A stretch of DNA of 37,589 nt from Parachlamydiales bacterium (GCA_016935395.1 JAFGQY010000110.1:1-37589); one strand, 5' to 3'. Counted from the first letter of the stretch, positions 9,126 through 18,930 are shown. Program-made: numbers and translations. The notes: a model not told the origin generated them from the sequence alone.

Positions 9126-10399
9126 AAAAAATTATAATACTTGCTTCATTTATATTAATGGCCTGTTCATCAAAATGCATCGATGATGAACTAACATGCC
9201 TTCAAATAGTTGATAGAAATGGCATGTCTGAAACTATAAGTTCTAAAGAGAAGCTTAAAAATTTTTCGAACGTAGACTTTCAAAAACCGCAATCCTATCA
9301 AAGGGTTCTGAGAATCTATCAAAACCGTGAAAAAGGACAAATTGTCTCAAAGCTCACAACCTACTATCCTAATGGTCAGCTTCATAAATCTTTAGAAATT
9401 ATAAACTCCAGAGCTTATGGCAAATATATTGAAAAGCATCCAAATGGGAATTTGAAAATTGAAGCTAATGTAATAGGTGGACCTGCTGATTTTAATGCTC
9501 AGGATGAATGGATATTTGAAGGACCGTCAAAAGTTTTCGATGAAAAAGGAACTTTGATTTCTGAGTTTTATTATGAAAAAGGAATGCTTCAAAAAGAAGC
9601 TAAATATTATCACCCCAAAAACTCGAAGTTAAAAAAAGTAATCCCTTATCTTGATAATGAAATTGATGGAATGGTTTTGGAATATGATATTAATGAACAA
9701 TTAATCAGTAAAGCCAGCTTCAAAAAAGGAATCAATCATGGAACAGCTACTGCTTTTTGGGGAAAAGACAACATTCGATACATTGAAGAATATGAAGAAG
9801 GTAAAATTATTTCAGGACAATATTTTCAAAAGTCCAGAGTTCGAATATGCAAGATTAAAAATGGAGATGGTCAAAAAGCCATTTTTAAAGATGGTCTGTT
9901 ACATCAGCTAGTAGAATACAAAAATGGAAAACCTGAAGGAAAGATTGAAGTTTTTTCCAAAGATTTTGAGCTGGTGAATGAATACTATCAAAAAGATCAA
10001 GTAAAAGACGGTGAAGAAATTGAATACTACACAAAAAAACAAAGAGCTGACCCATCAAAAAACAAAACCCTGCTGCCAAAACTTTTAATTACATGGGATA
10101 ATGGATTAATACAAGGAAATGTTAAAACGTGGTATAAGAATGGGAAGCTTGAAAGTCAAAAAGAGTATTTACAAAACAAAAAAAATGGCCCTCATTTCGC
10201 TTGGTATGAAAATGGATCTGTAATGTTTATAGAAGAATATGAAAACGATTCTTTAATCAAAGGATCCTATTTTCAAATGAGCCAAAAGGAGCCTGCAAGC
10301 ACAATAGTTAATGGATGCGGAATAGCAACTCTTTTTGATTCAAAAGGTAGGTTTATAAAAAAAATAAACTACAAAAATGGAAATCCTTTGAATGAATGA
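9122..10399 (+). CDS. Lipoprotein with MORN/YwqK-type repeats
   Basis: Lipobox IILASFILMAC-SS. Repeats such as TYYPNGQLHKSLEI, KHPNGNLKIEANV, TWYKNGKLESQKEYLQNKKNGPHFAWYENGSVMFIEEYEN. CT648-like position. Confidence 0.85.
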   Translation: MKKIIILASFILMACSSKCIDDELTCLQIVDRNGMSETISSKEKLKNFSNVDFQKPQSYQRVLRIYQNREKGQIVSKLTTYYPNGQLHKSLEIINSRAYGKYIEKHPNGNLKIEANVIGGPADFNAQDEWIFEGPSKVFDEKGTLISEFYYEKGMLQKEAKYYHPKNSKLKKVIPYLDNEIDGMVLEYDINEQLISKASFKKGINHGTATAFWGKDNIRYIEEYEEGKIISGQYFQKSRVRICKIKNGDGQKAIFKDGLLHQLVEYKNGKPEGKIEVFSKDFELVNEYYQKDQVKDGEEIEYYTKKQRADPSKNKTLLPKLLITWDNGLIQGNVKTWYKNGKLESQKEYLQNKKNGPHFAWYENGSVMFIEEYENDSLIKGSYFQMSQKEPASTIVNGCGIATLFDSKGRFIKKINYKNGNPLNE

Positions 10400-10919
10400 C
10401 AATAAGTCCGATCTTAGAAAAAAGTTTTTAAAGATTAGAAATGGCATATCTTTAACAAGAAGAGCTATAGCTGAAAAAAAGATCAAAAAACTTGCCTCAT
10501 TAAATTTCAAAAATGTTTTATCTTTTGCAAGCAAGGCAAAAGAAATTAATCTTTGGTCTTTAAACAAAAAGCTTGCATCTGAAAAAAGATGTTTTCTCCC
10601 AAAAGTCTTTAAAAATGAGCTTCGCATATATAAAATAGAGAACATTGAAACAGATTTAATAAAAGGAAAATTTCAATTATTAGAACCAAATCCTGCAATC
10701 TGTGAAGAAGTAGATATCGGTATAATATCTTGTGTAATAGTTCCGGGTTTAGTTTTTGACAAAAAAAACAATAGACTTGGATATGGCAGGGGATTTTATG
10801 ACAGATTTTTAACACAGATTGATTGCCCTTTTATCGGTGTCGGTTTTTTAGAACAGTTAACAGAATCAATCCCAATAGAAAAACATGATATTAAAATGAA
10901 TCATGTTTTATTATTTTAA
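10392..10919 (+). CDS. 5-formyltetrahydrofolate cyclo-ligase
   Basis: DLRKKFLKIRNGIS at the N-terminus; VPGLVFDKKNNRLGYGRGFYDRFL signature. ygfA/CT649-like. Confidence 0.93.
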   Translation: MNDNKSDLRKKFLKIRNGISLTRRAIAEKKIKKLASLNFKNVLSFASKAKEINLWSLNKKLASEKRCFLPKVFKNELRIYKIENIETDLIKGKFQLLEPNPAICEEVDIGIISCVIVPGLVFDKKNNRLGYGRGFYDRFLTQIDCPFIGVGFLEQLTESIPIEKHDIKMNHVLLF

Positions 10920-11339
10920 AAAAAAATCTTCACTTGGCCTGCAGCCATTACAAGACGTGTCATCTTCATCTTCAGAATTTTGTTTTTTTGGTTTTGGTTT
11001 GCAGTAATGAGGCCCTGGGCATTCACTAGCTGATACATTGCTTCCTGCTGCAACATTTGAACACATTGCAAAAAAACCTCCATATTCACATCTCCAAATA
11101 ACCGTATAAGGAGTATAAGAAGAGGTAGCATCGTAATTAATATCTAGTTGAGTTTTAGATGAGTCAGAATCCCAATTGGATTGATCTCCCGGCTGAAAGG
11201 TAGTTTGTCCTAAAACTTTTCCATTTGCAGATTGGACTATGGCAGTCAACTGAAATGGAGTGTCGTTGTATAAATATAAAGAATCAGCATAACTATATCC
11301 GATAAATAAAAATATTGATAAGATAAATAATCTTTTCAC
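10911..11339 (-). CDS. Secreted Cys-containing hypothetical protein
   Basis: Best start is GTG at 11339 (AAGGGGGATAGAG-GTG), giving signal peptide MKRLFILSIFLFIGYSYA; the track start is 11363. Mature part has paired Cys (WRCEYGGFFAMCSN, ECPGPHYC, SCNGC) and a charged tail. Confidence 0.7.
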   Translation of the reverse strand: MKRLFILSIFLFIGYSYADSLYLYNDTPFQLTAIVQSANGKVLGQTTFQPGDQSNWDSDSSKTQLDINYDATSSYTPYTVIWRCEYGGFFAMCSNVAAGSNVSASECPGPHYCKPKPKKQNSEDEDDTSCNGCRPSEDFFLK

Positions 11340-11480
11340 CTCTATCCCCCTTGCTAATTTCATAAATACCTAACAAGCAATTTTTGATCAAAGAAATATT
11401 AATAAAAAAAACATCGGGTTAATTCAGCTTCATCTTTTTATTCATAAAAAAATATTTTCTTTCTTTTATAAAAAAAAAGA

Positions 11481-11508
11481 TTGAACTTACAAACCGTATA
11501 TATTATAT
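11481..11508 (+). promoter_or_regulatory. Putative sigma70-like promoter upstream of the first porin gene
   Basis: TTGAAC (11481-11486), 16-nt spacer, TTATAT (11503-11508), about 70 bp upstream of the porin-1 start. AT-rich context limits confidence. Confidence 0.35.
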
Positions 11509-11581
11509 GACAGTTAAAGGAAGAAAAAATATTTAGCTTTTTTATTTTGAAGGCTATTTAGATAAACAAGGGGGGAGAAAA

Positions 11582-12727
11582 ATGTCCCATGCAAAAACAT
11601 TTATTTTATTAGGCATCTTTACAGTTAATTTTTTATTTTCAGAAAACAATAGTAATTGTAACCCAAAGTGCCCTCCCCAAAAATGTGAACCTGCGGTTTG
11701 TAAACCCAAACCAAAATGTCCCCCGGTTAAATGTGAGCCGGTAAAATGCAAAGAAGAAGAAAAACCTGAATGTGAAGTTCCAAAAGCTCCGGATTCTTCA
11801 GCTTATGTAGCTCCCGGAAGAATAAATGTATGCACTACTTGGGATTTTAACTTATCAGCATCATTTATATATTGGGAACCTAGAGAAAAGGGTCTTGAAC
11901 TTGGAATCCCGTTTAATAATACAAACATGGATTTTAACAAGTCAGAACTTCAAAACATGGACTTTACATATAAGATGGGGTTTAAAGCTGCTCTTGGTTT
12001 TAACTTTGAAAATGACAACTGGACATCATTATTTGAATATACCAGATTTCATATGACTCACAATTCTAAATCTACAAGACCCGATTGGGCAGATAGATTT
12101 AATGCCATCTGGTTTTCTAATGCAGAAGATAATACTACCGAAATAAAAGGCAGATGGAAATTAAACTTAGACATTATTGATTTTAGAATAGCAAGACCTT
12201 CTTATTTTGGAGAAAAGTTTATCTTAACTCCATTATTTGGAGGAAAAGGCGGATGGATAGATCAAAATTACAGATCTACTATATTATATAATGGATCTTA
12301 CGTACAAAATAATCTTAAATCTAGATCTTGGCTTATTGGACCTAGAGCGGGTATTGATTCGAAATGGCTTCTAGGCTCTGCATTTAGAATAAATGGTGAT
12401 TTTGCTTTTAGCTTATTTTATCAGTATTTTAGAAGCATTACTATGAAAAGACAAAATATAAATGCTCCCGATTCTTTAGAAGCTAACGTTTTAAATAAAA
12501 AAGGATATGTTAATCCTGCAATTGAAACTGCTGTTGGTCTTGGATGGGGCTCTTACTTCAGTAGAAACAAATATCACTTTGACTTACTGGCAAATTATGA
12601 ATTTCAATTCTATTTCAATCAAAACATGATGAGAAGCCTGAAAGATAATTATGATGCAAAATCTGATTCTAGTCCCGGAGATTTAATGTTTCATGGATTA
12701 ACAGTTACAATGAAATTTGATTTCTAA
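11582..12727 (+). CDS. MOMP-like porin 1, Cys/Lys/Pro-rich N-terminus
   Basis: CNPKCPPQKCEPAVCKPKPKCPPVKCEPVKC; SRSWLIGPRAGIDSKWLLG; ends MKFDF. RBS GGGGGGAG. Confidence 0.9.
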   Translation: MSHAKTFILLGIFTVNFLFSENNSNCNPKCPPQKCEPAVCKPKPKCPPVKCEPVKCKEEEKPECEVPKAPDSSAYVAPGRINVCTTWDFNLSASFIYWEPREKGLELGIPFNNTNMDFNKSELQNMDFTYKMGFKAALGFNFENDNWTSLFEYTRFHMTHNSKSTRPDWADRFNAIWFSNAEDNTTEIKGRWKLNLDIIDFRIARPSYFGEKFILTPLFGGKGGWIDQNYRSTILYNGSYVQNNLKSRSWLIGPRAGIDSKWLLGSAFRINGDFAFSLFYQYFRSITMKRQNINAPDSLEANVLNKKGYVNPAIETAVGLGWGSYFSRNKYHFDLLANYEFQFYFNQNMMRSLKDNYDAKSDSSPGDLMFHGLTVTMKFDF

Positions 12728-12745
12728 TAAAGTTTTTTAATATTT

Positions 12746-12780
12746 AACCGAAAAGAGATTCTTACTTTTCGGTTTTTTTA
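12746..12780 (+). terminator. Rho-independent terminator after porin 1
   Basis: AACCGAAAAG...CTTTTCGGTT stem followed by a T tract. Confidence 0.85.
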
Positions 12781-12855
12781 TTTTTCAAACAATTTACTAA
12801 AATCTTTCAACGATCTACATTAGATTTAAAAATATATTTAAATGGAGTTTTTCTA

Positions 12856-13908
12856 ATGAAAAAAATTTTCCTGTTTTTAATCTTCCTTTTTTCTTTTACT
12901 TTACTTATTGCTGAAAATTGCTGTCCACCCACACCTTGCGAGTGTGAACCTGCCCCTTGCTGTGAAATTCCCATGCAACCAACAATAAACGGCTATAATA
13001 CACCTGCAAATATTAATGTTTGCGGTCCTGTCGATGCTTTTATTAGCGCAACTTTACTATGGTGGGAAGCATCTCAAGATCAGATGGAGCTTGGAACTCA
13101 AACTTTTCCGTCTAATGAATACGGCCGTCTTATAAAATGTAACTTTGAATGGAAGCCCGCTTTTAAAGTAGCCCTTGGATATAACATAGACTATGATAAT
13201 TGGGTAACTTTAGTTCAATACACTAGATGGAACGGAACAACTAATACTTCCAAATCACTATCTGAAAACGGAACTTTAAACGATCTTTGGTTTGGGCAAA
13301 CTCTTCCAACTCTTTCAAAAATATCTCAAAAATGGAAATTGGATTTTAATATTTTCGATTTAGAATTTACCCGCCCCTTTTATAATGGAACAAAACTCAC
13401 CCTTTCCCCCCAGATTGGATTAAAAAGCGGATGGATATCTCAAGAAATAGATGAAACTGTAACGTCCTTATCAGATAATAAGTTTCAAATGTCCCTCCAA
13501 TCAAAATCTTGGCTTGTTGGCCCTAAAGTTGGTCTTTACTCAAATTTTCTTGTCGGTAATGGCTTTAGATTTTTTGGAAATTTTGCGGGAAGTCTATTTT
13601 ACCAAAGATTTAATAAGTTAAAATTAACAGAACCTGATGTAACAGATACTTCAACTTTATTTAATGCACTAAAATATTCAAATGGATTTATCAATCCAAG
13701 CTTTGAATGTATAGTAGGAATCGGTTATGGAAAATATTTTGCTAGAAATAATTGGCATTTTGATGTTTTTGCAGGATATGAAACTCAAATTTATTTCTCT
13801 CAAAATATGAACACATTTTTAAATATTACAAAAAATTCTGACAATACAATATCGCCTGGAAATTTGATGTTTCAGGGACTTACTCTATCTATGCAATTTG
13901 ATTTCTAA
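12856..13908 (+). CDS. MOMP-like porin 2
   Basis: ENCCPPTPCECEPAPCCEIPMQPTINGYNTPANINVCG; SKSWLVGPKVGLYSNFLVG; ends MQFDF. Confidence 0.9.
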   Translation: MKKIFLFLIFLFSFTLLIAENCCPPTPCECEPAPCCEIPMQPTINGYNTPANINVCGPVDAFISATLLWWEASQDQMELGTQTFPSNEYGRLIKCNFEWKPAFKVALGYNIDYDNWVTLVQYTRWNGTTNTSKSLSENGTLNDLWFGQTLPTLSKISQKWKLDFNIFDLEFTRPFYNGTKLTLSPQIGLKSGWISQEIDETVTSLSDNKFQMSLQSKSWLVGPKVGLYSNFLVGNGFRFFGNFAGSLFYQRFNKLKLTEPDVTDTSTLFNALKYSNGFINPSFECIVGIGYGKYFARNNWHFDVFAGYETQIYFSQNMNTFLNITKNSDNTISPGNLMFQGLTLSMQFDF

Positions 13909-13928
13909 GCAAAGTATAAAAACCACTT

Positions 13929-13960
13929 AAATCAAACCCGATTTTTCCGGGTTTGATTTT
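13929..13960 (+). terminator. Rho-independent terminator after porin 2
   Basis: AAATCAAACCCG...CGGGTTTGATTT perfect stem. Confidence 0.85.
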
Positions 13961-14047
13961 GATTCATAAAATATTATTATGTAAAAAAAACTTTAATTGT
14001 TTATATTAAAGAAAAAGATTTTTAAATTAAAAATTCGGAGATTTCTT

Positions 14048-15196
14048 ATGAAAAAATTTTCACTAATGTTAATTGCACTTTTTGCGACAACTTGTGTTTT
14101 CGCAGGAACATATAACAATACAGATAATTCTTATCCTTCAGACAATAATTATCAGGACAATTGTCCACCAGATCCTTGTTGTGAACCTTGTCCTCCAACG
14201 CCCTGCTGCGATATTCCTCAGGCGCCAACTATGCCAGCATATAATGCTCCTGCTAGAATAAATGTTTGCGGATGCTGGGATTTTAATATTGATGCTACAT
14301 TTTTATACTGGCAAGCTAACGAAGAAGGGTTATCATTGGGTTATGATGTAGGAAATACAGAACAAATTACCACTGATTTAGGTGAAAAAGTATACGAGTT
14401 TGACTTTAAGTATAAACCGGCATTCAAAGTCGGAATTGGATATAACATGAATTACGATAACTGGAGTTTGCGCCTTCAATATACTAGATTTTATTCAACT
14501 CAGACAACAAGTACCTCTTTAAGATCAAGTGATTTTACTTTTAGATCCAGATGGCTATCTTCCGCAGTTAACAATTATGAAAAAATGCAAAGTAAATGGA
14601 CACTTGATTTTAATATTTTCGATTTAGATCTTCTTAGAACATATTATAATGGTAAACATTTAATTCTCGAACCCTCCTTTGGTCTTAAAGGTGGATGGAT
14701 AGATCAAAAATATATTCATGAGGTAAGCAATCCCCTTGTAGCTGTAGATGTAAATCCTCTACATGCAGACTTTTTAAGCGATTCTTGGCTTATAGGACCT
14801 AGAGCAGGCTTAAAAACTAAATGGTTTTTGGGCTGTGGCTTTAATGTAATTGGTAATTCTTCTATTAACCTTTTTTACCAAAAATTCAACAAAGTAATTT
14901 TACAGCAACAATCTAATACAAATGCAAATTTATTATCTCAAAACATAAAAACTAATGATCAAAGTAACATTAACTCATCTTTTGAATATTTACTTGGACT
15001 TAGTTATGAAACATATTTTAACAGAAATAATTATCATTTTTTAATTTCAGCCGGATATGAATCTCAAATCTATTTTCGTCAAAATGAGATCAGATCTCAA
15101 TCTGATACTGCAACAAGTACTAATGGAGGAGCTTTTTCTAACCCTGGAGACTTATCTTTCCATGGCTTAAATCTTCAGATAAGATTTGATTTTTAA
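14048..15196 (+). CDS. MOMP-like porin 3
   Basis: Start corrected from 13997 to the ATG at 14048 (CGGAG RBS; MKKFSLMLIALFATTCVFA signal peptide). CPPDPCCEPCPPTPCCDIPQAPTMPAYNAPARINVCG; ends IRFDF. Confidence 0.9.
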   Translation: MKKFSLMLIALFATTCVFAGTYNNTDNSYPSDNNYQDNCPPDPCCEPCPPTPCCDIPQAPTMPAYNAPARINVCGCWDFNIDATFLYWQANEEGLSLGYDVGNTEQITTDLGEKVYEFDFKYKPAFKVGIGYNMNYDNWSLRLQYTRFYSTQTTSTSLRSSDFTFRSRWLSSAVNNYEKMQSKWTLDFNIFDLDLLRTYYNGKHLILEPSFGLKGGWIDQKYIHEVSNPLVAVDVNPLHADFLSDSWLIGPRAGLKTKWFLGCGFNVIGNSSINLFYQKFNKVILQQQSNTNANLLSQNIKTNDQSNINSSFEYLLGLSYETYFNRNNYHFLISAGYESQIYFRQNEIRSQSDTATSTNGGAFSNPGDLSFHGLNLQIRFDF

Positions 15197-15229
15197 TAAT
15201 GATGAATAAAAAAATTAAGGATAATTGAA

Positions 15230-16342
15230 ATGAATATAAATAAAATAAAACTACTTTTAATATCATTAGTTGTTTTTTCAAACGCATTTGCAAAGCAATT
15301 TAGTGATAACAATAACTGTCCACCCTGTTGTGAAATACCTCCCACTCCTCAATCTTCAGCATACAACGCACCTGCGAGAATAAATGTGTGCAATGAATGG
15401 GACGTTTATGCATCTGGAACATTTCTTTGGTGGCAGGCTAATGAAGAGGGTTTAGCTGTAGGTTACTCTAGAGGAGGAACGGGTGTTATCGGTAATAATA
15501 ATGTGATTACATCACGTCCAGATAAAATTTTTGATTTTGATTTTAAATATGAACCTGCCTTTAAGATTGGCCTTGGTTATAATGTGGTTTATGATGATTG
15601 GGATGTTTTTCTGCAATATACAAGATTAAACTTCACAAACACCACTACCGCACAAAAACCTAGTGATGGGGTTTTGATTCCCAGATGGGTTAGAGCAACA
15701 AGTTCAGTTTTTGTCGGTATTTCAGGTTTAGAAAGTAAATGGAAATTAGATTTTAATATTTTTGATTTGGATTTGGGCAGAAGTTATTATGTAGGAAAAA
15801 AATTTACATTAAAAACACTTTATGGCCTAAAAGGCGGTTGGATCAATCAAGCTTATACACAAGTAGCTACCCTTCCCGATTTTTCACTAATTAACAGTAA
15901 TACATCTGTAACAAGGTCTTTGTCAGATTCTTGGTTATTAGGACCTAGAGCTGGATTAAATGGAAAGTGGCATCTTGGATCCGGTTTTAATTTAATCGGG
16001 AATACTGAAATAAGTTTATTCTATCAACAATTCTCTAAATATTCTATGAAAATGCAATCGCCTACAAATCCGAATTTACTTTTTAGAAATAAATCAAACA
16101 AAAATTTCAACGCTGTCAATCCTTCAATCGAATTTCTATTAGGATTTAATTGGGGCTGTTATTTAGATAGAAATAATTGGCATTTTGATATTTTAGTAGC
16201 TTATGAACAACAAACATATTTTTTTCAAAATAAAATGAGATCATATGCGGATACTATATCAGGTGTTAATGGAGGAGAGATTTCTAACCCTGGAGACTTA
16301 TCTTTACATGGATTAAATCTTCAGATAAGATTTGATTTTTAG
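15230..16342 (+). CDS. MOMP-like porin 4
   Basis: NNCPPCCEIPPTPQSSAYNAPARINVCNEWD; SDSWLLGPRAGLNGKWHLG; ends IRFDF. Short gap to porin 3, no terminator between. Confidence 0.9.
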   Translation: MNINKIKLLLISLVVFSNAFAKQFSDNNNCPPCCEIPPTPQSSAYNAPARINVCNEWDVYASGTFLWWQANEEGLAVGYSRGGTGVIGNNNVITSRPDKIFDFDFKYEPAFKIGLGYNVVYDDWDVFLQYTRLNFTNTTTAQKPSDGVLIPRWVRATSSVFVGISGLESKWKLDFNIFDLDLGRSYYVGKKFTLKTLYGLKGGWINQAYTQVATLPDFSLINSNTSVTRSLSDSWLLGPRAGLNGKWHLGSGFNLIGNTEISLFYQQFSKYSMKMQSPTNPNLLFRNKSNKNFNAVNPSIEFLLGFNWGCYLDRNNWHFDILVAYEQQTYFFQNKMRSYADTISGVNGGEISNPGDLSLHGLNLQIRFDF

Positions 16343-16369
16343 GCTATAGAAATATTCTTACAATATTCC

Positions 16370-16402
16370 AACCGAAAAGAATAAAAATCTTTTCGGTTTT
16401 TT
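16370..16402 (+). terminator. Rho-independent terminator after porin 4
   Basis: AACCGAAAAGA...TCTTTTCGGTT then T tract; same stem as after porin 1. Confidence 0.85.
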
Positions 16403-16490
16403 TATTAACTTAATTAGATTTGTAAAAAAAAGCTAAATTATTTAATGTTAAGTAAAAGACGTTTAATAATTTTCAAGTCGGAGATTGATT

Positions 16491-17627
16491 ATGAAAAAAT
16501 TTTCACTAATGTTAATTGCACTTTTTGCGACAACTTTTGTTTTCGCGGGGTCATATAACAATACAAATGATTCTTGTCCTTCAGACAATAATTATCAGGA
16601 CAATTGTCCACCCAATCCTTGCCCGCCAGAACCCTGCTGCGAGCCTTGTCCTTCAACACCATGTTGCGACGTTCCTCAATCGCCAACCATGCCAGCATAT
16701 AATGCACCTGCAAGCATAAATGTATGCGGAGCTTGGGATTTTTACGTTACAGGAACTTTTCTTTGGTGGGAACCTAAACAAGAAAATATGGAAATTGCTT
16801 TAACAACAAATCAAGGCCAGCCGAATAATCCTGGAGAATTTTTTGGATTAGATTACAAATTTAAAGCAGCATTCAAAGTTAGCTTGGGGTATAACTTTAA
16901 CCACGACGATTGGGGTACAAATCTTCAATACACAAGATTTAACTCAACAATTAATGGCTCAGCTGAAATAGGTAACGCTACAAACATGTGGAACCTTTGG
17001 ATAGTTGATGCAGATGCTTTTACTGACGTACAATCTGTATTAAATGTTGATGCAAAATGGAAAGTTGATCATAATATTTTTGATTTTCAATTAATTCGTC
17101 CTGCATACAATGGAAAAAATTTAACTCTTAAACCACACGCAGGCTTAAAAGGTGGATGGATAGATCAAAAATTAACTAATACAAGCTTAGATAATTTAGG
17201 TGCAGAGACATATTATAGTACTTTCGAATCTAAATCTTGGCTAATTGGTCCAAGAGTTGGTATTGACGGCAATTGGTTTTTAGTTGATAGATTCAGAATC
17301 TTTGCAGATGCTGCATTTAGCTTGTTCTACCAAAAATTTTCTAAAATTCTAGCTAGAACCACCTCTTCAGATCCAACTGACACTACTATTGGATATGGAG
17401 TAGAACACAATCTTTCACAAATCAATTCAAGTACAGAGATACAACTCGGATTAGCTTGGGGAAAATATTTTGATAGAAATAACTGGTATTTTGATATTTC
17501 TGCAGGATATGATGTGCAAATCTATTTTGATCAAAATATTATAAGCGATGCTAGATCGACAGACATAACTAAACCTGGAAATTTAATGTTTCATGGTTTA
17601 AATGCAACCATTCGTTTTGATTTCTAG
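16491..17627 (+). CDS. MOMP-like porin 5
   Basis: ATG at 16491 preferred over TTG at 16485 (CGGAG RBS). MKKFSLMLIALFATTFVFA; CPPNPCPPEPCCEPCPSTPCCDVPQSPTMPAYNAPASINVCG; ends IRFDF. Confidence 0.9.
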   Translation: MKKFSLMLIALFATTFVFAGSYNNTNDSCPSDNNYQDNCPPNPCPPEPCCEPCPSTPCCDVPQSPTMPAYNAPASINVCGAWDFYVTGTFLWWEPKQENMEIALTTNQGQPNNPGEFFGLDYKFKAAFKVSLGYNFNHDDWGTNLQYTRFNSTINGSAEIGNATNMWNLWIVDADAFTDVQSVLNVDAKWKVDHNIFDFQLIRPAYNGKNLTLKPHAGLKGGWIDQKLTNTSLDNLGAETYYSTFESKSWLIGPRVGIDGNWFLVDRFRIFADAAFSLFYQKFSKILARTTSSDPTDTTIGYGVEHNLSQINSSTEIQLGLAWGKYFDRNNWYFDISAGYDVQIYFDQNIISDARSTDITKPGNLMFHGLNATIRFDF

Positions 17628-17657
17628 TAACTAAAAAAATTAACTCAAAACTAAAAA

Positions 17658-17692
17658 AACCAAAAAGAAAAAAATCTTTTTGGTTTTTTTAT
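17658..17692 (+). terminator. Rho-independent terminator after porin 5
   Basis: AACCAAAAAGA...TCTTTTTGGTT then T tract. Confidence 0.85.
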
Positions 17693-17789
17693 TTTTGAAA
17701 TTTGATTTGTCATAAAAATATAAAATTACTTAATATCTTAATCAGCTATTTTCCAATAAAAGGAAAAGATAAAACCGGAGATGATAATT

Positions 17790-18866
17790 ATGAAAAAATT
17801 TTCTCTAACGTTAATTGCATTTTTCGCGATGACTTGTGTATTTGCTGATTCTTATAACAGCAATGATTCTTGTCCTCCAGAACCTTGTTGTGAGCCTTGT
17901 CCTCCAACACCATGCTGCGATGTTCCTCAAGCTCCTACTATGCCAGCATATAATGCGCCTGCGCGTTATAATGTTTGCGGAAGCTGGGATTTCTTCGTAA
18001 CAGGTACTTTTTTATGGTGGCAAGCTAAAGAACAAGGTCTAGAAATCGCTCTTATTGATGGAGCAACATCTACTGAAAAAGGCCAAATTGAAGACATGAA
18101 ATTCGATTATAAAGCTGCCTTTAAAGTTGGGTTGGGTTACAACACTAATTGTGATGATTGGACAACATATTTACAATATACAAGAATGAACATTACTCAA
18201 AATAAAACAGTTACCTCTTCAAATTTTAACTCAAACGTAGATTTTTGGGTTACAGCTTTAGGGGACATTCAAAGCGCAGCAGAAGCTCGCTGGGAATTGA
18301 ATCATAACGTGTTTGATTTTGAATTAGGTCGTCCTTATTACAGCGGTAAGGATTTAGTTTTCCAACCTTTCTTTGGTATCAGAGCTGGTTGGTCAGATCA
18401 AGAATACAGAGACATAGCAACTGCTGTTGATACAACTCAACAAGAAGTTAATGTTAAATCTGATTCTTGGTTAGTTGGACCTAGAGTAGGCGTTAATTCT
18501 AATTGGTACTTCATAGATGAGTTTGGACTTATTGGTAATGCTGCGTTAAGCGTATTTTATCAAAAATTCAACAAACTTACATTAAAAGAATTTGATGTTG
18601 CAACACCAAATACTTTTGATAAATATTATGAAGACTCTATACAAACTATTAATTCTAGCATTGAATTATTATTCGGCTTAGGTTATGGCACATATTTTGA
18701 TCATAACAACTGGCACTTTAATATCTTTGCTGGTTATGAAGCACAAATATATTTTAATCAAAATATGTTACGTTTCTACAATGAAATTACAGATGGCGCA
18801 CCTGTTGTTAAGCCAAATAACTTGATATTTCATGGTTTGAATGTAACTGCAAGATTTGATTTCTAA
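17790..18866 (+). CDS. MOMP-like porin 6
   Basis: ATG at 17790 fits the CCGGAG RBS better than 17781. CPPEPCCEPCPPTPCCDVPQAPTMPAYNAPARYNVCG; SDSWLVGPRVGVNSNWYF; ends ARFDF. Confidence 0.9.
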   Translation: MKKFSLTLIAFFAMTCVFADSYNSNDSCPPEPCCEPCPPTPCCDVPQAPTMPAYNAPARYNVCGSWDFFVTGTFLWWQAKEQGLEIALIDGATSTEKGQIEDMKFDYKAAFKVGLGYNTNCDDWTTYLQYTRMNITQNKTVTSSNFNSNVDFWVTALGDIQSAAEARWELNHNVFDFELGRPYYSGKDLVFQPFFGIRAGWSDQEYRDIATAVDTTQQEVNVKSDSWLVGPRVGVNSNWYFIDEFGLIGNAALSVFYQKFNKLTLKEFDVATPNTFDKYYEDSIQTINSSIELLFGLGYGTYFDHNNWHFNIFAGYEAQIYFNQNMLRFYNEITDGAPVVKPNNLIFHGLNVTARFDF

Positions 18867-18889
18867 TTAAATCTTATTTAACAATCTTT

Positions 18890-18930
18890 AAGAGCTGAAA
18901 AGGATCGATACTTTTCAGCTCTTTTTTTTA
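18890..18930 (+). terminator. Rho-independent terminator after porin 6
   Basis: AGAGCTGAAAAG...CTTTTCAGCTCT then T tract. Confidence 0.85.

Noticed and set aside
8732-10815. Minus ORFs 8732-9004, 9885-10079, 10340-10645 and 10609-10815
   Set aside because: Antisense to the GspM-like, MORN and cyclo-ligase genes; low-complexity translations.
10916-11131. 71-aa minus ORF within 10911-11339
   Set aside because: Alternate frame of the secreted Cys protein, which has a signal peptide and a good RBS.
11640-11760. CRISPR-like short repeats in the porin 1 5' end
   Set aside because: The repetition comes from CPP/CKP codons inside a coding frame, with no regular spacers.
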